A DNA stretch of 64,000 nt from Epsilonproteobacteria bacterium tcs-49 (GTDB lineage Bacteria > Campylobacterota > Campylobacteria > Campylobacterales > Sulfurovaceae), in NCBI GenBank assembly GCA_002049495.1, contig LLYS01000008.1, forward strand, positions 35,023-99,022, written 5' to 3'. Shown here in pieces: positions 47,805 through 56,968 of the stretch. Positions within the stretch are counted from its first letter, which is position 1. Each line of letters opens with the position of its first letter. The position numbers were made by a program, and so were the translations under genes. The notes beneath the pieces are model-generated. The model was not told the origin of the DNA. It was given only the letters and a program-made list of their open reading frames with translations, and ran no database searches.

Positions 47805-48544
47805 TGTTTTATATCACCGAAAACTTTCTTAGTATCCAGGGGGAGGGGAAATACGCCGGCTTTCCCTCCTACTTTCTGCGCACCGGCGGATGCAACATGG
47901 TTTGTCCCGGATTTGACACCCCTTACGAGGTCCGGGGCGCGGCGAAAAAAGGGTGCGATACCTATTTTGCCGTAGACAGGGCGTTTAAACCCGAGTGGCT
48001 CGCCGTGGAGTCGGTGGAGCAGATCAAAGCGCTGCGGGGCCTGGAGCGCGTGGATGACGTGGTGATCACGGGCGGCGAACCGCTGCTGTATTACAAAGAT
48101 GCCGTGTTTTACGAAACGATTACCTATCTGCAAAGCCGGGGCAAGCGCATCACCTTTGAAACCAACGCCACCGTTTTGATCGATTTTGAGCGCTACCCCG
48201 CGTATAAAGAGTGCGTCTACTCCCTCTCGATCAAGCTCAGCAACTCCGGCGAACCCAAAGCCAAACGCCTCAACGCAAAAGCGATCGAAGCGATCGTGAA
48301 AAACGCCAAAGAGAGTTATTTTAAATTTACCATCGATAAAGCGTTGACGCAGACCACGGCGCTGCAGGAGATCGAAGAGATTACGCAGGGCTATGAAAAC
48401 GATATCTACTGTATGCCCGTAGGCGCAGACCGCCACCAGATTTGGCAAAACGACAAGACGGTGTTTCAATTTTGCATCGACAACGGCTTTCGCTACAGCG
48501 ACCGGCTGCATATCCGCGTCTTTGACGATACCAAAGGGGTATAA
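47804..48544 (+). CDS. queE: 7-carboxy-7-deazaguanine synthase, unusual cysteine spacing
   Basis: A 246-aa radical SAM enzyme of queuosine/7-deazaguanine synthesis. The start FLSIQGEGKYAGFPSYFLR and the SAM motif [10 protein letters not shown] are typical. The cluster motif is C30-x3-C34, but the position of the usual third cysteine two residues on is Phe. An insertion of about 13 residues follows, and C51 in KKGCDT aligns with the WCDT of normal QueE. The motif is thus CX3CX16C. Overlaps moaA by one base. Confidence 0.88.
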   Translation: MFYITENFLSIQGEGKYAGFPSYFLRTGGCNMVCPGFDTPYEVRGAAKKGCDTYFAVDRAFKPEWLAVESVEQIKALRGLERVDDVVITGGEPLLYYKDAVFYETITYLQSRGKRITFETNATVLIDFERYPAYKECVYSLSIKLSNSGEPKAKRLNAKAIEAIVKNAKESYFKFTIDKALTQTTALQEIEEITQGYENDIYCMPVGADRHQIWQNDKTVFQFCIDNGFRYSDRLHIRVFDDTKGV

Positions 48545-48576
48545 CTCCCTTCAACCCTTTTTTACTAAAAATCCTG

Positions 48577-48582
48577 TACTAT
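48577..48582 (+). promoter_or_regulatory. Possible -10 box upstream of the DUF502 gene
   Basis: TACTAT preceded by CTG in the 72-base gap after queE, about 35 bases before the TTG start. Confidence 0.3.
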
Positions 48583-48616
48583 TAAAACGAACATAACTTA
48601 TCATAAAGGAGCACCG

Positions 48617-49222
48617 TTGAAAACCTTTTTGAACGGCTTGAGTATGATCATCCCCACCGCGATCATCCTCTATATCTTCGTTTGGGTCGTTAAAAATACC
48701 GAGAGCTTTTTCAAACCTTTTGTACTGCTACTTGTTCCCGAACATACCTACTTGCAGGGGATGGGGTTTGTCGCAGGTGTCGTGCTGGTTTTTTTCGTGG
48801 GGCTGCTTTTGAAGTTTTGGATCGTGCAGCGGCTGCGGCAGGCTATCGAGGATATGATCGATAAAACCCCCATCATCAGCAGTATCTACGGAGGAATGAA
48901 AGATTTTTTCAACTTCTTTTCCAGCTTGAAAGGCAAAAAAGATTCCCGGGTCGTACTGGTGGATCTGCCCGCTTTTGAGGGCAAAATCATCGGTTTTGTT
49001 ACCCAAAAAGAGTTTCGCAATTTCCACCGGTTGGAGATGGAGGAGCCGGTTTTGGTCTATTTTCAAATGAGTTACCAGGTGGGCGGATACAGCGTATTTC
49101 TGCCAAAAAGCAAGATAACCCCCGTTGAGATGGGGATGGAGGAAGCGATGCGCTACGTGATGACCGCGGGCATCTCCACAAACAACAAGAAAGAGGACAA
49201 TGAAAAACAGAAGCAGAATTAA
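48617..49222 (+). CDS. DUF502 family membrane protein
   Basis: A 201-aa protein with two membrane helices (about residues 5-28 and 48-68) and the family block RQAIEDMIDKTPIISSIYGGMKD, followed by a beta-rich soluble domain with VVLVDLPAFEGKIIGFVT and VFLPKSKITPV. The family is widespread; its function is not established. TTG start, 6 bases after AAAGGA. It overlaps the next gene by 23 bases. Confidence 0.85.
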   Translation: MKTFLNGLSMIIPTAIILYIFVWVVKNTESFFKPFVLLLVPEHTYLQGMGFVAGVVLVFFVGLLLKFWIVQRLRQAIEDMIDKTPIISSIYGGMKDFFNFFSSLKGKKDSRVVLVDLPAFEGKIIGFVTQKEFRNFHRLEMEEPVLVYFQMSYQVGGYSVFLPKSKITPVEMGMEEAMRYVMTAGISTNNKKEDNEKQKQN

Positions 49223-49802
49223 CGAGATCCTAAGCAGGATCAAGGAGTTGGAAGCGGAGCTGCGCAAGGAGTACGCGGCGAGCAAAAAAAACTTTTATTA
49301 CGATACCATCGCGAGACGGTTTAGGTTTGACCGGGAGTATATAGAGCGCTATAAAACCCGAGTGATCGGTTCCTTTCGCTATCTGTGGCGTCAACGCTTG
49401 GGGGTGGTACTGACCATACCCGTAATCTGGTCGGTATTGATCCCCGCCTTTATGCTCGATATTTTTGTTACAATGTATCAAGCGATCTGCTTTCCCGTAT
49501 ACAAGATTCCCAAGGTTAGACGAAAAGATTATATCGTCATCGACCGTTATCATCTGTTTTATCTGAATCGGATCGAGCGGATCAACTGCCTGTATTGCGA
49601 ATACTTCAACGGGCTTATGGGCTATGTACGTGAAGTGGCGGGGCGGACGGAGCAGTATTGGTGTCCCATTAAACATGCGGACAAACTGCCCGATACCCAT
49701 TCGCGCTATGACCACTTTTTTGACTACGGGGATGCGGATTCCTATCAAAAAGAGTTGAAACAGGTGCGAAAAGATTTTGAGGATATAAAAGAGCATGAGT
49801 GA
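49200..49802 (+). CDS. Conserved membrane protein, unknown function
   Basis: A 200-aa protein I do not recognise. A charged N-terminal helix (about residues 1-60) precedes a hydrophobic hairpin (about 67-98, LGVVLTIPVIWSVLIPAFMLDIF), then a soluble part with CLYC near 129-132 and a third cysteine in QYWCPIKHADKLPDTHSRYDHF. The Cys/His set could bind a metal. It is translated together with the DUF502 gene (overlap 23 bases) and the antiporter (overlap 8 bases). Confidence 0.75.
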   Translation: MKNRSRINEILSRIKELEAELRKEYAASKKNFYYDTIARRFRFDREYIERYKTRVIGSFRYLWRQRLGVVLTIPVIWSVLIPAFMLDIFVTMYQAICFPVYKIPKVRRKDYIVIDRYHLFYLNRIERINCLYCEYFNGLMGYVREVAGRTEQYWCPIKHADKLPDTHSRYDHFFDYGDADSYQKELKQVRKDFEDIKEHE

Positions 49803-50979
49803 TCAAAATATCGTGATCTTTGTGGTGGGTTCACTGTTTTTACTGGGACTTGTCGCAGATATTATCGGTCGTTTTACCGTGTTGCCGCGGGTGACGATTT
49901 TGCTCATTAGCGGCGTTGTTGTCGGTCCTGCGGTGCTGGATCTGCTGCCGAAGTTTTTTATAGATGAGTGGTTTAGTATCATCACCGATATCGCTTTAGG
50001 GATGATCGGATTTTTGCTGGGACAGAAGTTTACGCTGCAAAAGTTTAGGAAAATGGGCAAGTCGGTATTTGTCATCTCCCTGATGGAGGTACTGGGGGCA
50101 TTTTTGACGGTATTTGTGATCTTGGCACTATTGCAGATTCCTCTGCCCGTGGCGCTGCTGTTGGCCACAATCGCCCCCGCTTCGGCTCCGGCGGCGATCT
50201 ATGACGTGGTCAAGGAGATGCGCATCAAAAACCTCTTTAGCGAAAAGGTGCTGGGAGTTGTGGCTATCGATGATCTGTGGGGGTTGATTCTGTTTTCACT
50301 GAGTCTCTCCTTTGCGGGAATGCTCAGCGGCGGAGAGAGCGACTGGATACGGTATCTGCAATCGGGGATGAAGGAGCTTGGGGGCAGCCTGGTACTGGGG
50401 GTGGGCTTTGGTTTGATCGTATCCTGGCTGACCGGACGGGTCCAGCAGGGCGAACCCACCCAGGCGGAAGCGCTGGGATCGGTGTTTCTCGTTGTTTCCA
50501 TCGCGCAATATTTTGCTTTTTCGCCGCTGCTTAGCGCTATGGTTCTTGGGGCAACCGTCGCAAACGTCGCCAGTCACCACAAGCGCCCCTTTGAAGCGAT
50601 CGAGGGGTTTGAGTGGCCCTTTTTGATCCTTTTTTTCCTGTTGGCGGGAGCTTCGCTGCACCTGGACAGTCTTCTGGGCGTGGGCAGCATCGGGATCGCA
50701 TATATTCTTGCCCGTATCGCGGGGCTGTACTTCGGTTCCTACTGGGGAGCGACGATAGCAAAAAACGACCGCTTTACGCAAAAGATGCTGGGGGTTACCC
50801 TGCTGCCCCAGGCGGGCGTTGCGGTAGGGATGGCACTGATGGCGACGCAGCACTATCCGGAATATAAAGATATCATTTTACCCGTAGTGATCGGATCGAC
50901 GGTTTTTTTCGAACTGCTGGGCCCCATAGCGGCGCGCAAAACCTTGCAGCTTTCGCAGCAGTTAGAGCTAAAGGAGTAA
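49795..50979 (+). CDS. Cation:proton antiporter (CPA2-like)
   Basis: A 394-aa protein with about 11-12 membrane helices across the whole length. It has the CPA2/KefB-type pattern: LVADIIGRFTVLPRVTILLISGVVVGP near the start (in part), an unwound-helix region IAPASAPAAIYDVVKEM, and AIDDLWGLILFSLS, whose paired aspartates fit an electrogenic exchanger. It has no C-terminal nucleotide-binding (TrkA-N) domain. Ion specificity cannot be read from sequence. Confidence 0.87.
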   Translation: MSDQNIVIFVVGSLFLLGLVADIIGRFTVLPRVTILLISGVVVGPAVLDLLPKFFIDEWFSIITDIALGMIGFLLGQKFTLQKFRKMGKSVFVISLMEVLGAFLTVFVILALLQIPLPVALLLATIAPASAPAAIYDVVKEMRIKNLFSEKVLGVVAIDDLWGLILFSLSLSFAGMLSGGESDWIRYLQSGMKELGGSLVLGVGFGLIVSWLTGRVQQGEPTQAEALGSVFLVVSIAQYFAFSPLLSAMVLGATVANVASHHKRPFEAIEGFEWPFLILFFLLAGASLHLDSLLGVGSIGIAYILARIAGLYFGSYWGATIAKNDRFTQKMLGVTLLPQAGVAVGMALMATQHYPEYKDIILPVVIGSTVFFELLGPIAARKTLQLSQQLELKE

Positions 50980-50983
50980 CGTG

Positions 50984-52252
50984 ATGGAACTCAATCTGAC
51001 CCTGGCGCAGTCTCTGGGATTGAGCCTTGTGCTGGGCTTTGTAATCGGCCTGCAGCGTGAGATGAGCTATTTTTACCGCAAAGGCGACGCCATGTTCACC
51101 GGGGCGCGCAGCTTTGCGATCATCTCTTTGCTGGGGTTCTTTGCTTCCTATCTGAAAGATCAGTATATGGCGCTGAGCGTGACACTGTTTGTTCTGTTTG
51201 GCATCTTGCTGATCAGCTCCTATGTTATCCGGGCCCTGCGCCGGGAAAAAAGCGGGACAACCACGGAGTTTGCCGCCATCGCTACCTTTATCGTCGGGGG
51301 GTTGACCCAGGAGCAGATGTATGTGTTCGCAACCTTTACGACGGTACTTCTTATCGCCATTTTGGAGCTGCGTACCCGAGTGAGCAGGTTTAAAGACAAG
51401 GTAAAGAAAAAAGAGGTGCAGTCGATGCTGCTGTTTTTGCTGATTACCTTTGTGGTCTTGCCCATCTTGCCCAGTAAACCCATCGATCCCTACGGGATTA
51501 TCAACCCCTACACCATCTGGCTGATGGTGGTACTTATTTCGGGGCTTTCCTTTATCGGCTATATCTGCGCCCGTCTTGTTGGGGCTTCACGGGGGATGCT
51601 TATGGCGGGATTTTTCGGCGGATTTTTCTCCTCTACCGCTACGACGATCAGCTTTTCAAAAAAGGTGGATCGGGAGGGCAAAACGGCCAAACAGCTTGCC
51701 GCGGCGATCGCCATAGCGTGTACTACCATGTATTTTCGGGTGGTGATCCTTACGGCCGTGATCGATATGGATATCGCCCGGCAGCTTGCCGTACCCTATA
51801 CCCTGGCCACGATCGGCGGGTATATCTATATCTACTACCTCTACAGCAATGCAAAAAAGGTCAAGATCGATGTGGATCTGGTCTTTAAAAACCCGTTGGA
51901 GATGAAAGAAGCGCTGAAGTTCGGGTTGCTGTTCGGGCTTGTTTTCGGTGCTACGAGTATTTTGCAGGATTGGGCGGGCAACTACGGGACCTATATCTCC
52001 TCGCTGTTTTCGGGCTTGACCGACGTGGACGCGATCACCCTTTCGCTCAGTCAGCTTTACAGTGATGAGGGCTTAGCGCTGCACGCGGCGGTGATCGGAA
52101 TCGTCATCGCTACCTTTGCCAACTCCCTGACGAAACTCGGCATATCTTTTGTCACGGGCAATGCGATTCTGGGACGCTATATGAGTGTGGCGTTTGCGAT
52201 CCCTTTGGCGATCATTATCGTTACGCTGGCGGTGCAGAACTGGCTGTTTTAG
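50984..52252 (+). CDS. MgtC/SapB N-terminal and DUF4010 membrane protein
   Basis: A 422-aa protein. The N-terminal MgtC-like block (about residues 8-140) has GFVIGLQREMSY and GARSFAIISLLGF; the C-terminal DUF4010 region (about 175-420) has several helices with GMLMAGFFGGFFSSTATTISF. The function of such full-length proteins is not established. ATG 50984 lies 4 bases after the antiporter stop; a GTG at 50981 is also in frame. It converges on the frameshifted dehydrogenase, with stop codons overlapping by 4 bases. Confidence 0.85.
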   Translation: MELNLTLAQSLGLSLVLGFVIGLQREMSYFYRKGDAMFTGARSFAIISLLGFFASYLKDQYMALSVTLFVLFGILLISSYVIRALRREKSGTTTEFAAIATFIVGGLTQEQMYVFATFTTVLLIAILELRTRVSRFKDKVKKKEVQSMLLFLLITFVVLPILPSKPIDPYGIINPYTIWLMVVLISGLSFIGYICARLVGASRGMLMAGFFGGFFSSTATTISFSKKVDREGKTAKQLAAAIAIACTTMYFRVVILTAVIDMDIARQLAVPYTLATIGGYIYIYYLYSNAKKVKIDVDLVFKNPLEMKEALKFGLLFGLVFGATSILQDWAGNYGTYISSLFSGLTDVDAITLSLSQLYSDEGLALHAAVIGIVIATFANSLTKLGISFVTGNAILGRYMSVAFAIPLAIIIVTLAVQNWLF

Positions 52253-53444
52253 CAGCGCATTTTTCGGTACCCAAGCCGTAAAAAGCGCAGCAGGGAAAAT
52301 TTGTATCGGAAAAAGACGTACTGCTTGATCAGATACCCCAAAAATCCTTTGACCTGTATCTTGCCGTAGAGGTCGCACACGGCGTAGCGGCCTCCTAAGG
52401 CGATAAGCGTTCCTTCCAGTTTCGGATAGCAGGGGCAGGGGGGGTCCCCTCCATCGCAAGGAGAAGGTTTTTGGCGGCGATAATACCGCTGGCGCGGGCG
52501 ACGGTGACGTTTGGAGGCAGCAGCTTCCCCGCTTCGTCGCGTATCTGCGCCACGTCTCCGGCGGCAAATACATTGTCGTACCCGTTGACGCGCAGGGCGC
52601 TGTCCACTTCCAGCTGCCCTTTTTTGTTTTTTTCCAGTTTCAGATTTGAGGTGAGGTTGGCCGCTTCGATCCCGCCGGCGAAGATGATAAAGGAGTAGGG
52701 GAGCTTTTCCCCGTTGTCCAGATAGAGACACCTGTCATCCACCCGCGTCATATGGGAGTCGGTAATGACGTTGACCCCCAGCCTTTCCAGCCGCGCGCTG
52801 CTCATATCGATCAACTTTTGATCCAATCCCGGCAAAATCGTTTTTGAACCGCTGATCAGGGAGATGCGCATACTGTTGCACGCAAAGAGTCCCCGTTTGA
52901 AAAACCTGTTGGCGTAGTGCGCCATCTCCGCGGCGATCTCTACGCCGGAAAGCCCCGCGCCCACCACGGCGATGTGGGTATTGTCGCACTGCTTGCACTC
53001 GTCGCTGATTTTGTCGAAGATATCGGTTTCAAAGCTGTGTTTGAAGTGGATCGCACGGTGCAGCTTTTTCAAATCATCGGTATTGTTGAGCCCTTCGACC
53101 TGTTTGGGAAAGCAGGTCCGCGATCCCACGGCGAGGATAAGGTAGTCGTATGCCACCTCCCGCTCCTCTGCGGTGTGCAGCCTCCGCGCATCGAAATCGA
53201 TCCCGGTTACGCGCAGGTTCTCAAAGTAGAGGTTGGGGTGGTTGATCCCCGCACAAAGGGTTGAGAGATCGATGGTGACGTCCGCGACGTTGGATTTGTT
53301 GGCGATGAGGTCGTAGACTTCGGGTTGCAGGTTGTGGTAGGTGTGTTTATCCACCAGGGTGATGTGCAGGCTTTTATCCTTCACAAGCTCTTTGAGGGCG
53401 TATATTCCCGCATATCCGCCACCGACTATGACCGCTCTTTTCAC
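52249..53444 (-). pseudogene. NDH-2-like FAD/NAD(P) oxidoreductase, frameshifted at a C7 tract
   Basis: The first frame (349 aa, GTG 53444, RBS GGAGG) has the FAD motif VGGGYAG, a second dinucleotide motif VVGAGLSGVEIA and FAAGDVA, as in type II NADH dehydrogenases. It breaks down after MEGTPP. The coding sequence resumes in another frame with CYPKLEGTLIALGGRYAV and a C-terminal amphipathic membrane anchor (GFLGYLIKQYVFFRYKFSLL). The break is at seven C's (minus strand; G's at 52438-52444). Adding one C restores one continuous frame of 398 aa, the normal family length. It may be phase-variable, slipped by polymerase, truly broken or an assembly error. Confidence 0.85.
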
Positions 53445-53518
53445 AATCGCCTCCAGGGTTTGATCTATCTTTTAGTGGTGATTATACCATATGGCAGTGA
53501 CGCTGCGGTTACGACGGA

Positions 53519-54013
53519 TCAGAGGCGCCCTTTAAGCGCGATCTGGGAGTTGAGGTAACTTTTATCGTGGGTGACCTCTTTGAGTATCAACTTATCAAGC
53601 CACGGAGGGACGGGAAGTTTTTGCGCATCTGTACTTGACTTGTATTCTATCTCTGCTACAATTGAGGTGATAGGAGAGGTAAAGATATCGATACACACCT
53701 CTTTGAACTCATCGGTTTCAAAGCGGTAGCGTGTTTTTTCGATGGTGCCCAGCGCATGCTGGATGAGCTCTTCAAACTCATCTTGCGTAATCTCTTTTTC
53801 ATACTCTTTGCGCTGCATCATATCGCTGCCCTCTTTCTCGGTGAGGATATAGGTGTCGTTATCTTTTCGGATACGTTTGGAGTAGTTCTCCTCCACGGCG
53901 ATATACGCTTGAATGATGTTGGATTGGGTGTACCGGTTAGGGGCTAGGCGAAGGATATCGATAATATTACACTCTTTTAAGAGAAATTTTCGCTCAATTT
54001 CGACGTTGTACAT
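53519..54013 (-). CDS. CYTH domain protein (triphosphate tunnel family)
   Basis: A 164-aa protein with the CYTH signature ExExK at the start (NVEIERKFLL), further acidic and basic tunnel residues (KRIRK, EKEGS, EIEYKS) and no other domain. The family hydrolyses inorganic triphosphate or thiamine triphosphate, or acts as adenylate cyclase. ATG 54013 follows AAAGGGG; a longer in-frame extension back to 54655 is antisense to the CHAD gene and unrelated. It is divergent from a CHAD gene across only 51 bases, which suggests a polyphosphate-linked role. Confidence 0.88.
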   Translation of the reverse strand: MYNVEIERKFLLKECNIIDILRLAPNRYTQSNIIQAYIAVEENYSKRIRKDNDTYILTEKEGSDMMQRKEYEKEITQDEFEELIQHALGTIEKTRYRFETDEFKEVCIDIFTSPITSIVAEIEYKSSTDAQKLPVPPWLDKLILKEVTHDKSYLNSQIALKGRL

Positions 54014-54064
54014 AATAACCCCTTTGCAAGCTGTTTTTTTAATGATACCAAAAAAGGATTTATA

Positions 54065-54937
54065 ATGGCTTTTTCTATTGATCTGCATAAAGATGTGGAA
54101 AAACAGGTACGGAAAGTTTTCCTCTCCCAGCTTCAAAGATCGGTAGAGGATCTTGACTCGTGTGACAAGGAGACGGAGGAGAAGATCCACGACCTGCGTA
54201 AACGCTGCAAAAAACTGCGCGGGTTGCTCCGGCTGGTTCGTCCCGAACTTAAAGACGACGATCTGTACGATGACCATAACCGGTATTTCAAGGAGGTGGC
54301 AAACACCTTCTCCTCCACCAGAGACCAGCAGGTGATGCGTGACACCTTTGAAAAGATACTCTATACCTACCGTCTGGACCGGGACCGCTACGCCGATATC
54401 GAAAAATGGATCGATTCGATGCAGGAAAGCTCTATCGACGAAAATGCGGTCCGGCGCGATTTTGATATCTACGCGGCGCAGTATGAAGCAAACAAAAATT
54501 CGGCGGAGCGCTACCGCTTGGAGAAAAAGGGAAAGCACGCCCTGGACAAGGGGTTGAAAAAAGCGTATAAGAAAGCGCGCAAACTGCAAAAAAGAGCCTT
54601 TGAAACCCGGACGGATGAGGATTTTCACGAGTGGCGCAAATGGGTGAAGTACCACTGGTACCAGATGCGCCTCGTGCGCAAAAATATGAAGTGTCTGTTG
54701 GATGCCCGGGTAAAGCGGTTGAAAAGGCTCTCCGATATTTTAGGGGATGAACACGATCTAACCGTATTTAAAAGCCATATGCGAACCCTGCAAAGCGATG
54801 TGAAGGAGGATTTTTTTATCTATCTGCAAAAGGAGCGCGATACGCTGCGCAAGGAGGCAAAAAAGATGGGGAACGAACTGTTTTGCGTCAAACCCGAAAC
54901 TTTCGTCCACTACCTCCATGCCCTGATGAAACTTTGA
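54065..54937 (+). CDS. CHAD domain protein
   Basis: A 290-aa all-helical, highly charged protein with two four-helix repeats. Conserved His and basic runs appear in KIHDLRKRCKKLRGLLRLVRP (in part) and FHEWRKWVKYHWYQMRLVRK, plus GDEHDLTVFK. CHAD domains bind polyphosphate through a basic surface and often are fused to CYTH domains; here the two are separate, divergent genes. It lies 18 bases upstream of the metal ATPase. Confidence 0.88.
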   Translation: MAFSIDLHKDVEKQVRKVFLSQLQRSVEDLDSCDKETEEKIHDLRKRCKKLRGLLRLVRPELKDDDLYDDHNRYFKEVANTFSSTRDQQVMRDTFEKILYTYRLDRDRYADIEKWIDSMQESSIDENAVRRDFDIYAAQYEANKNSAERYRLEKKGKHALDKGLKKAYKKARKLQKRAFETRTDEDFHEWRKWVKYHWYQMRLVRKNMKCLLDARVKRLKRLSDILGDEHDLTVFKSHMRTLQSDVKEDFFIYLQKERDTLRKEAKKMGNELFCVKPETFVHYLHALMKL

Positions 54938-54955
54938 TTATGCAAAGGAGCGACC

Positions 54956-56968
54956 ATGGCACACGGACACGATGATCACAAGGACCACGGCGACCACGGC
55001 GGCGGGCACCACGATCATAGCCACCACCATGAGATGATGATCAAGGATTTTAAAAAACGCTTTTTTATCTCGATGGTGCTGACGCTGCCTATCCTGGTAC
55101 TCTCGCCTCTGGTGCAGAAGATTGTGGGATATGAACTGCGTTTTGCGGGAGCGGATGCGGTATTGTTCGTGCTTTCGGCACTGGTGTATTTTTACGGCGG
55201 TTGGCCCTTTCTCAAAGGTTTGTACGAGGAGCTTTCCAAGCGTGCGCCGGGGATGATGACGCTTATCGCCGTAGCGATCACCGTAGCTTTTGGCTACAGC
55301 AGTGCTACCGTTTTCGGCTTGGAGGGAAAAACGTTTTTCTGGGAGTTGGCGACGCTGATCGATATTATGCTCCTTGGGCACTGGATCGAGATGCGCTCAG
55401 TACTCAACGCTTCAAACGCCCTGCAGAAACTGGTGGAGCTGCTGCCCGATGAAGCCCACCTGCTGGATGAGCGGGGTGAGGTCGGCGACGTGGCCGTCTC
55501 CAAACTCAAAAGCGGCGACCGGGTGCTGGTACGTCCGGGAGAAAAGATCCCCGTTGACGGCGTAATCGCCAAGGGCAGCAGTTACGTAGACGAGTCGATG
55601 GTCACCGGGGAGTCCAAACCGGTCAAAAAGGAAAGTGACGGGGAAGTGATCGGCGGCACGATCAATAAAAACGGCTCCTTGGAAGTGGATGTCAAGCAGG
55701 TGGGAGAGGACAGTTATCTGCATAAAGTGATCTCGATGGTGCGTGAAGCCCAGAGCAAAAAATCCAAAACCCAGAAGCTTGCGGACCGGATCGCTTTTTA
55801 TCTCACCGTCGTGGCGCTGAGCGTGGGGACGGCGACGCTGTTTACCTGGCTGGCGCTGGGGAAACCCTTTGTCTTTGCCCTGGAGCGTATGGCCAGCGTG
55901 ATGGTGATCACCTGCCCCCATGCATTGGGGCTTGCCGTACCGCTGGTGGTAGCGATCTCCACCTCCATCGCCGCGCAGCGGGGCTTGCTCATACGCAACC
56001 GCAGCGCCTTTGAGAATGCGCGCAAAATTACGATGCTTGTTTTTGACAAAACGGGAACGCTTACAAAGGGCAACTTCGGCGTTACCCGCTTTGAAAGCAG
56101 TGATGAAAGTTATGACAGTAAGCAGGTGCTGCACTATGCCGCGTCGCTGGAAAGCCGCTCGGAGCACCCCCTGGCGGTGGGAATCGTACAAAAGGCCAAG
56201 GAGCAAAACCTGGAACCGTTGGAGGTGCAGGAGTTTGAAGTTATCAACGGCGCCGGGATCAAGGGAAAAGTGGATGATAAAGCGATCAAACTGGTGGGAC
56301 GGGGATATCTGGAACAGGAAAATATCTCGCTGCCCAAGCAGCAAGGCAGGGGAGATGAAAGCAGCGTTTATCTGCTTATCGATGACAGGGTCGTCGGTTT
56401 CATCGTCCTGGCCGATGAGATTCGCGAAGAATCCTACGACGCGATCAAGCGATTAAAAGCGATGGGGATGAAAACCTATATGATGACCGGAGACGGTGAA
56501 GCCGCGGCAAAAAGCGTAAGCAGGGAGTTGGACCTGGACGGTTACGCCGCGCAGGTGCTGCCCGATCAAAAGCTGCAACGGATCAAAGAGTTTCAAAACC
56601 AAGGAGAGATCGTCGCCATGACCGGAGACGGGATCAACGACGCACCCGCCCTTGCGGCGGCTGATGTGGGGATCGCCGTAGGTTCGGGGACCGATATCGC
56701 CGCCGATACGGCGGATATCATTTTAGTCGACAGCGATCCTAAAAATATCGTTTCGCTGCTGCGCTTTGGCCGGGCGACCCATAAAAAGATGATAGAAAAC
56801 TTTATCTGGGCGACGGGGTATAACGTGATCGCCATTCCCCTGGCCGCAGGGGTACTTTATAGCGCGGGGATCTTGATCAATCCCGCGGTGGGAGCGGTAT
56901 TGATGAGTTTAAGTACCGTCGTCGTAGCGCTCAATGCCCAGCTGCTGCGCAGATATGCCGCCGCCTGA
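54956..56968 (+). CDS. CopB-type (CPH) heavy-metal P-type ATPase
   Basis: A 670-aa P1B ATPase. The N-terminus is a His/Asp-rich tail (about residues 3-26) rather than a CxxC metal domain. The actuator has TGES (217-220), the membrane metal site is C320-P321-H322, the phosphorylated aspartate D364 is in DKTGTLTKG, and MTGDG and the hinge [11 protein letters not shown] follow. CPH is the mark of CopB-like P1B-3 pumps, linked to copper (or silver) export. No regulator or chaperone is adjacent. Confidence 0.92.
   Translation: MAHGHDDHKDHGDHGGGHHDHSHHHEMMIKDFKKRFFISMVLTLPILVLSPLVQKIVGYELRFAGADAVLFVLSALVYFYGGWPFLKGLYEELSKRAPGMMTLIAVAITVAFGYSSATVFGLEGKTFFWELATLIDIMLLGHWIEMRSVLNASNALQKLVELLPDEAHLLDERGEVGDVAVSKLKSGDRVLVRPGEKIPVDGVIAKGSSYVDESMVTGESKPVKKESDGEVIGGTINKNGSLEVDVKQVGEDSYLHKVISMVREAQSKKSKTQKLADRIAFYLTVVALSVGTATLFTWLALGKPFVFALERMASVMVITCPHALGLAVPLVVAISTSIAAQRGLLIRNRSAFENARKITMLVFDKTGTLTKGNFGVTRFESSDESYDSKQVLHYAASLESRSEHPLAVGIVQKAKEQNLEPLEVQEFEVINGAGIKGKVDDKAIKLVGRGYLEQENISLPKQQGRGDESSVYLLIDDRVVGFIVLADEIREESYDAIKRLKAMGMKTYMMTGDGEAAAKSVSRELDLDGYAAQVLPDQKLQRIKEFQNQGEIVAMTGDGINDAPALAAADVGIAVGSGTDIAADTADIILVDSDPKNIVSLLRFGRATHKKMIENFIWATGYNVIAIPLAAGVLYSAGILINPAVGAVLMSLSTVVVALNAQLLRRYAAA

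Noticed and set aside
52249..52731. A separate 160-aa minus-strand gene
   Set aside because: Its N-terminal half is Arg-rich shadow of the dehydrogenase; only its C-terminal part is meaningful and is the displaced end of that enzyme.
54014..54655. Long N-terminal extension of the CYTH gene
   Set aside because: It is antisense to the CHAD gene and reads as shadow; the CYTH signature and RBS place the start at 54013.
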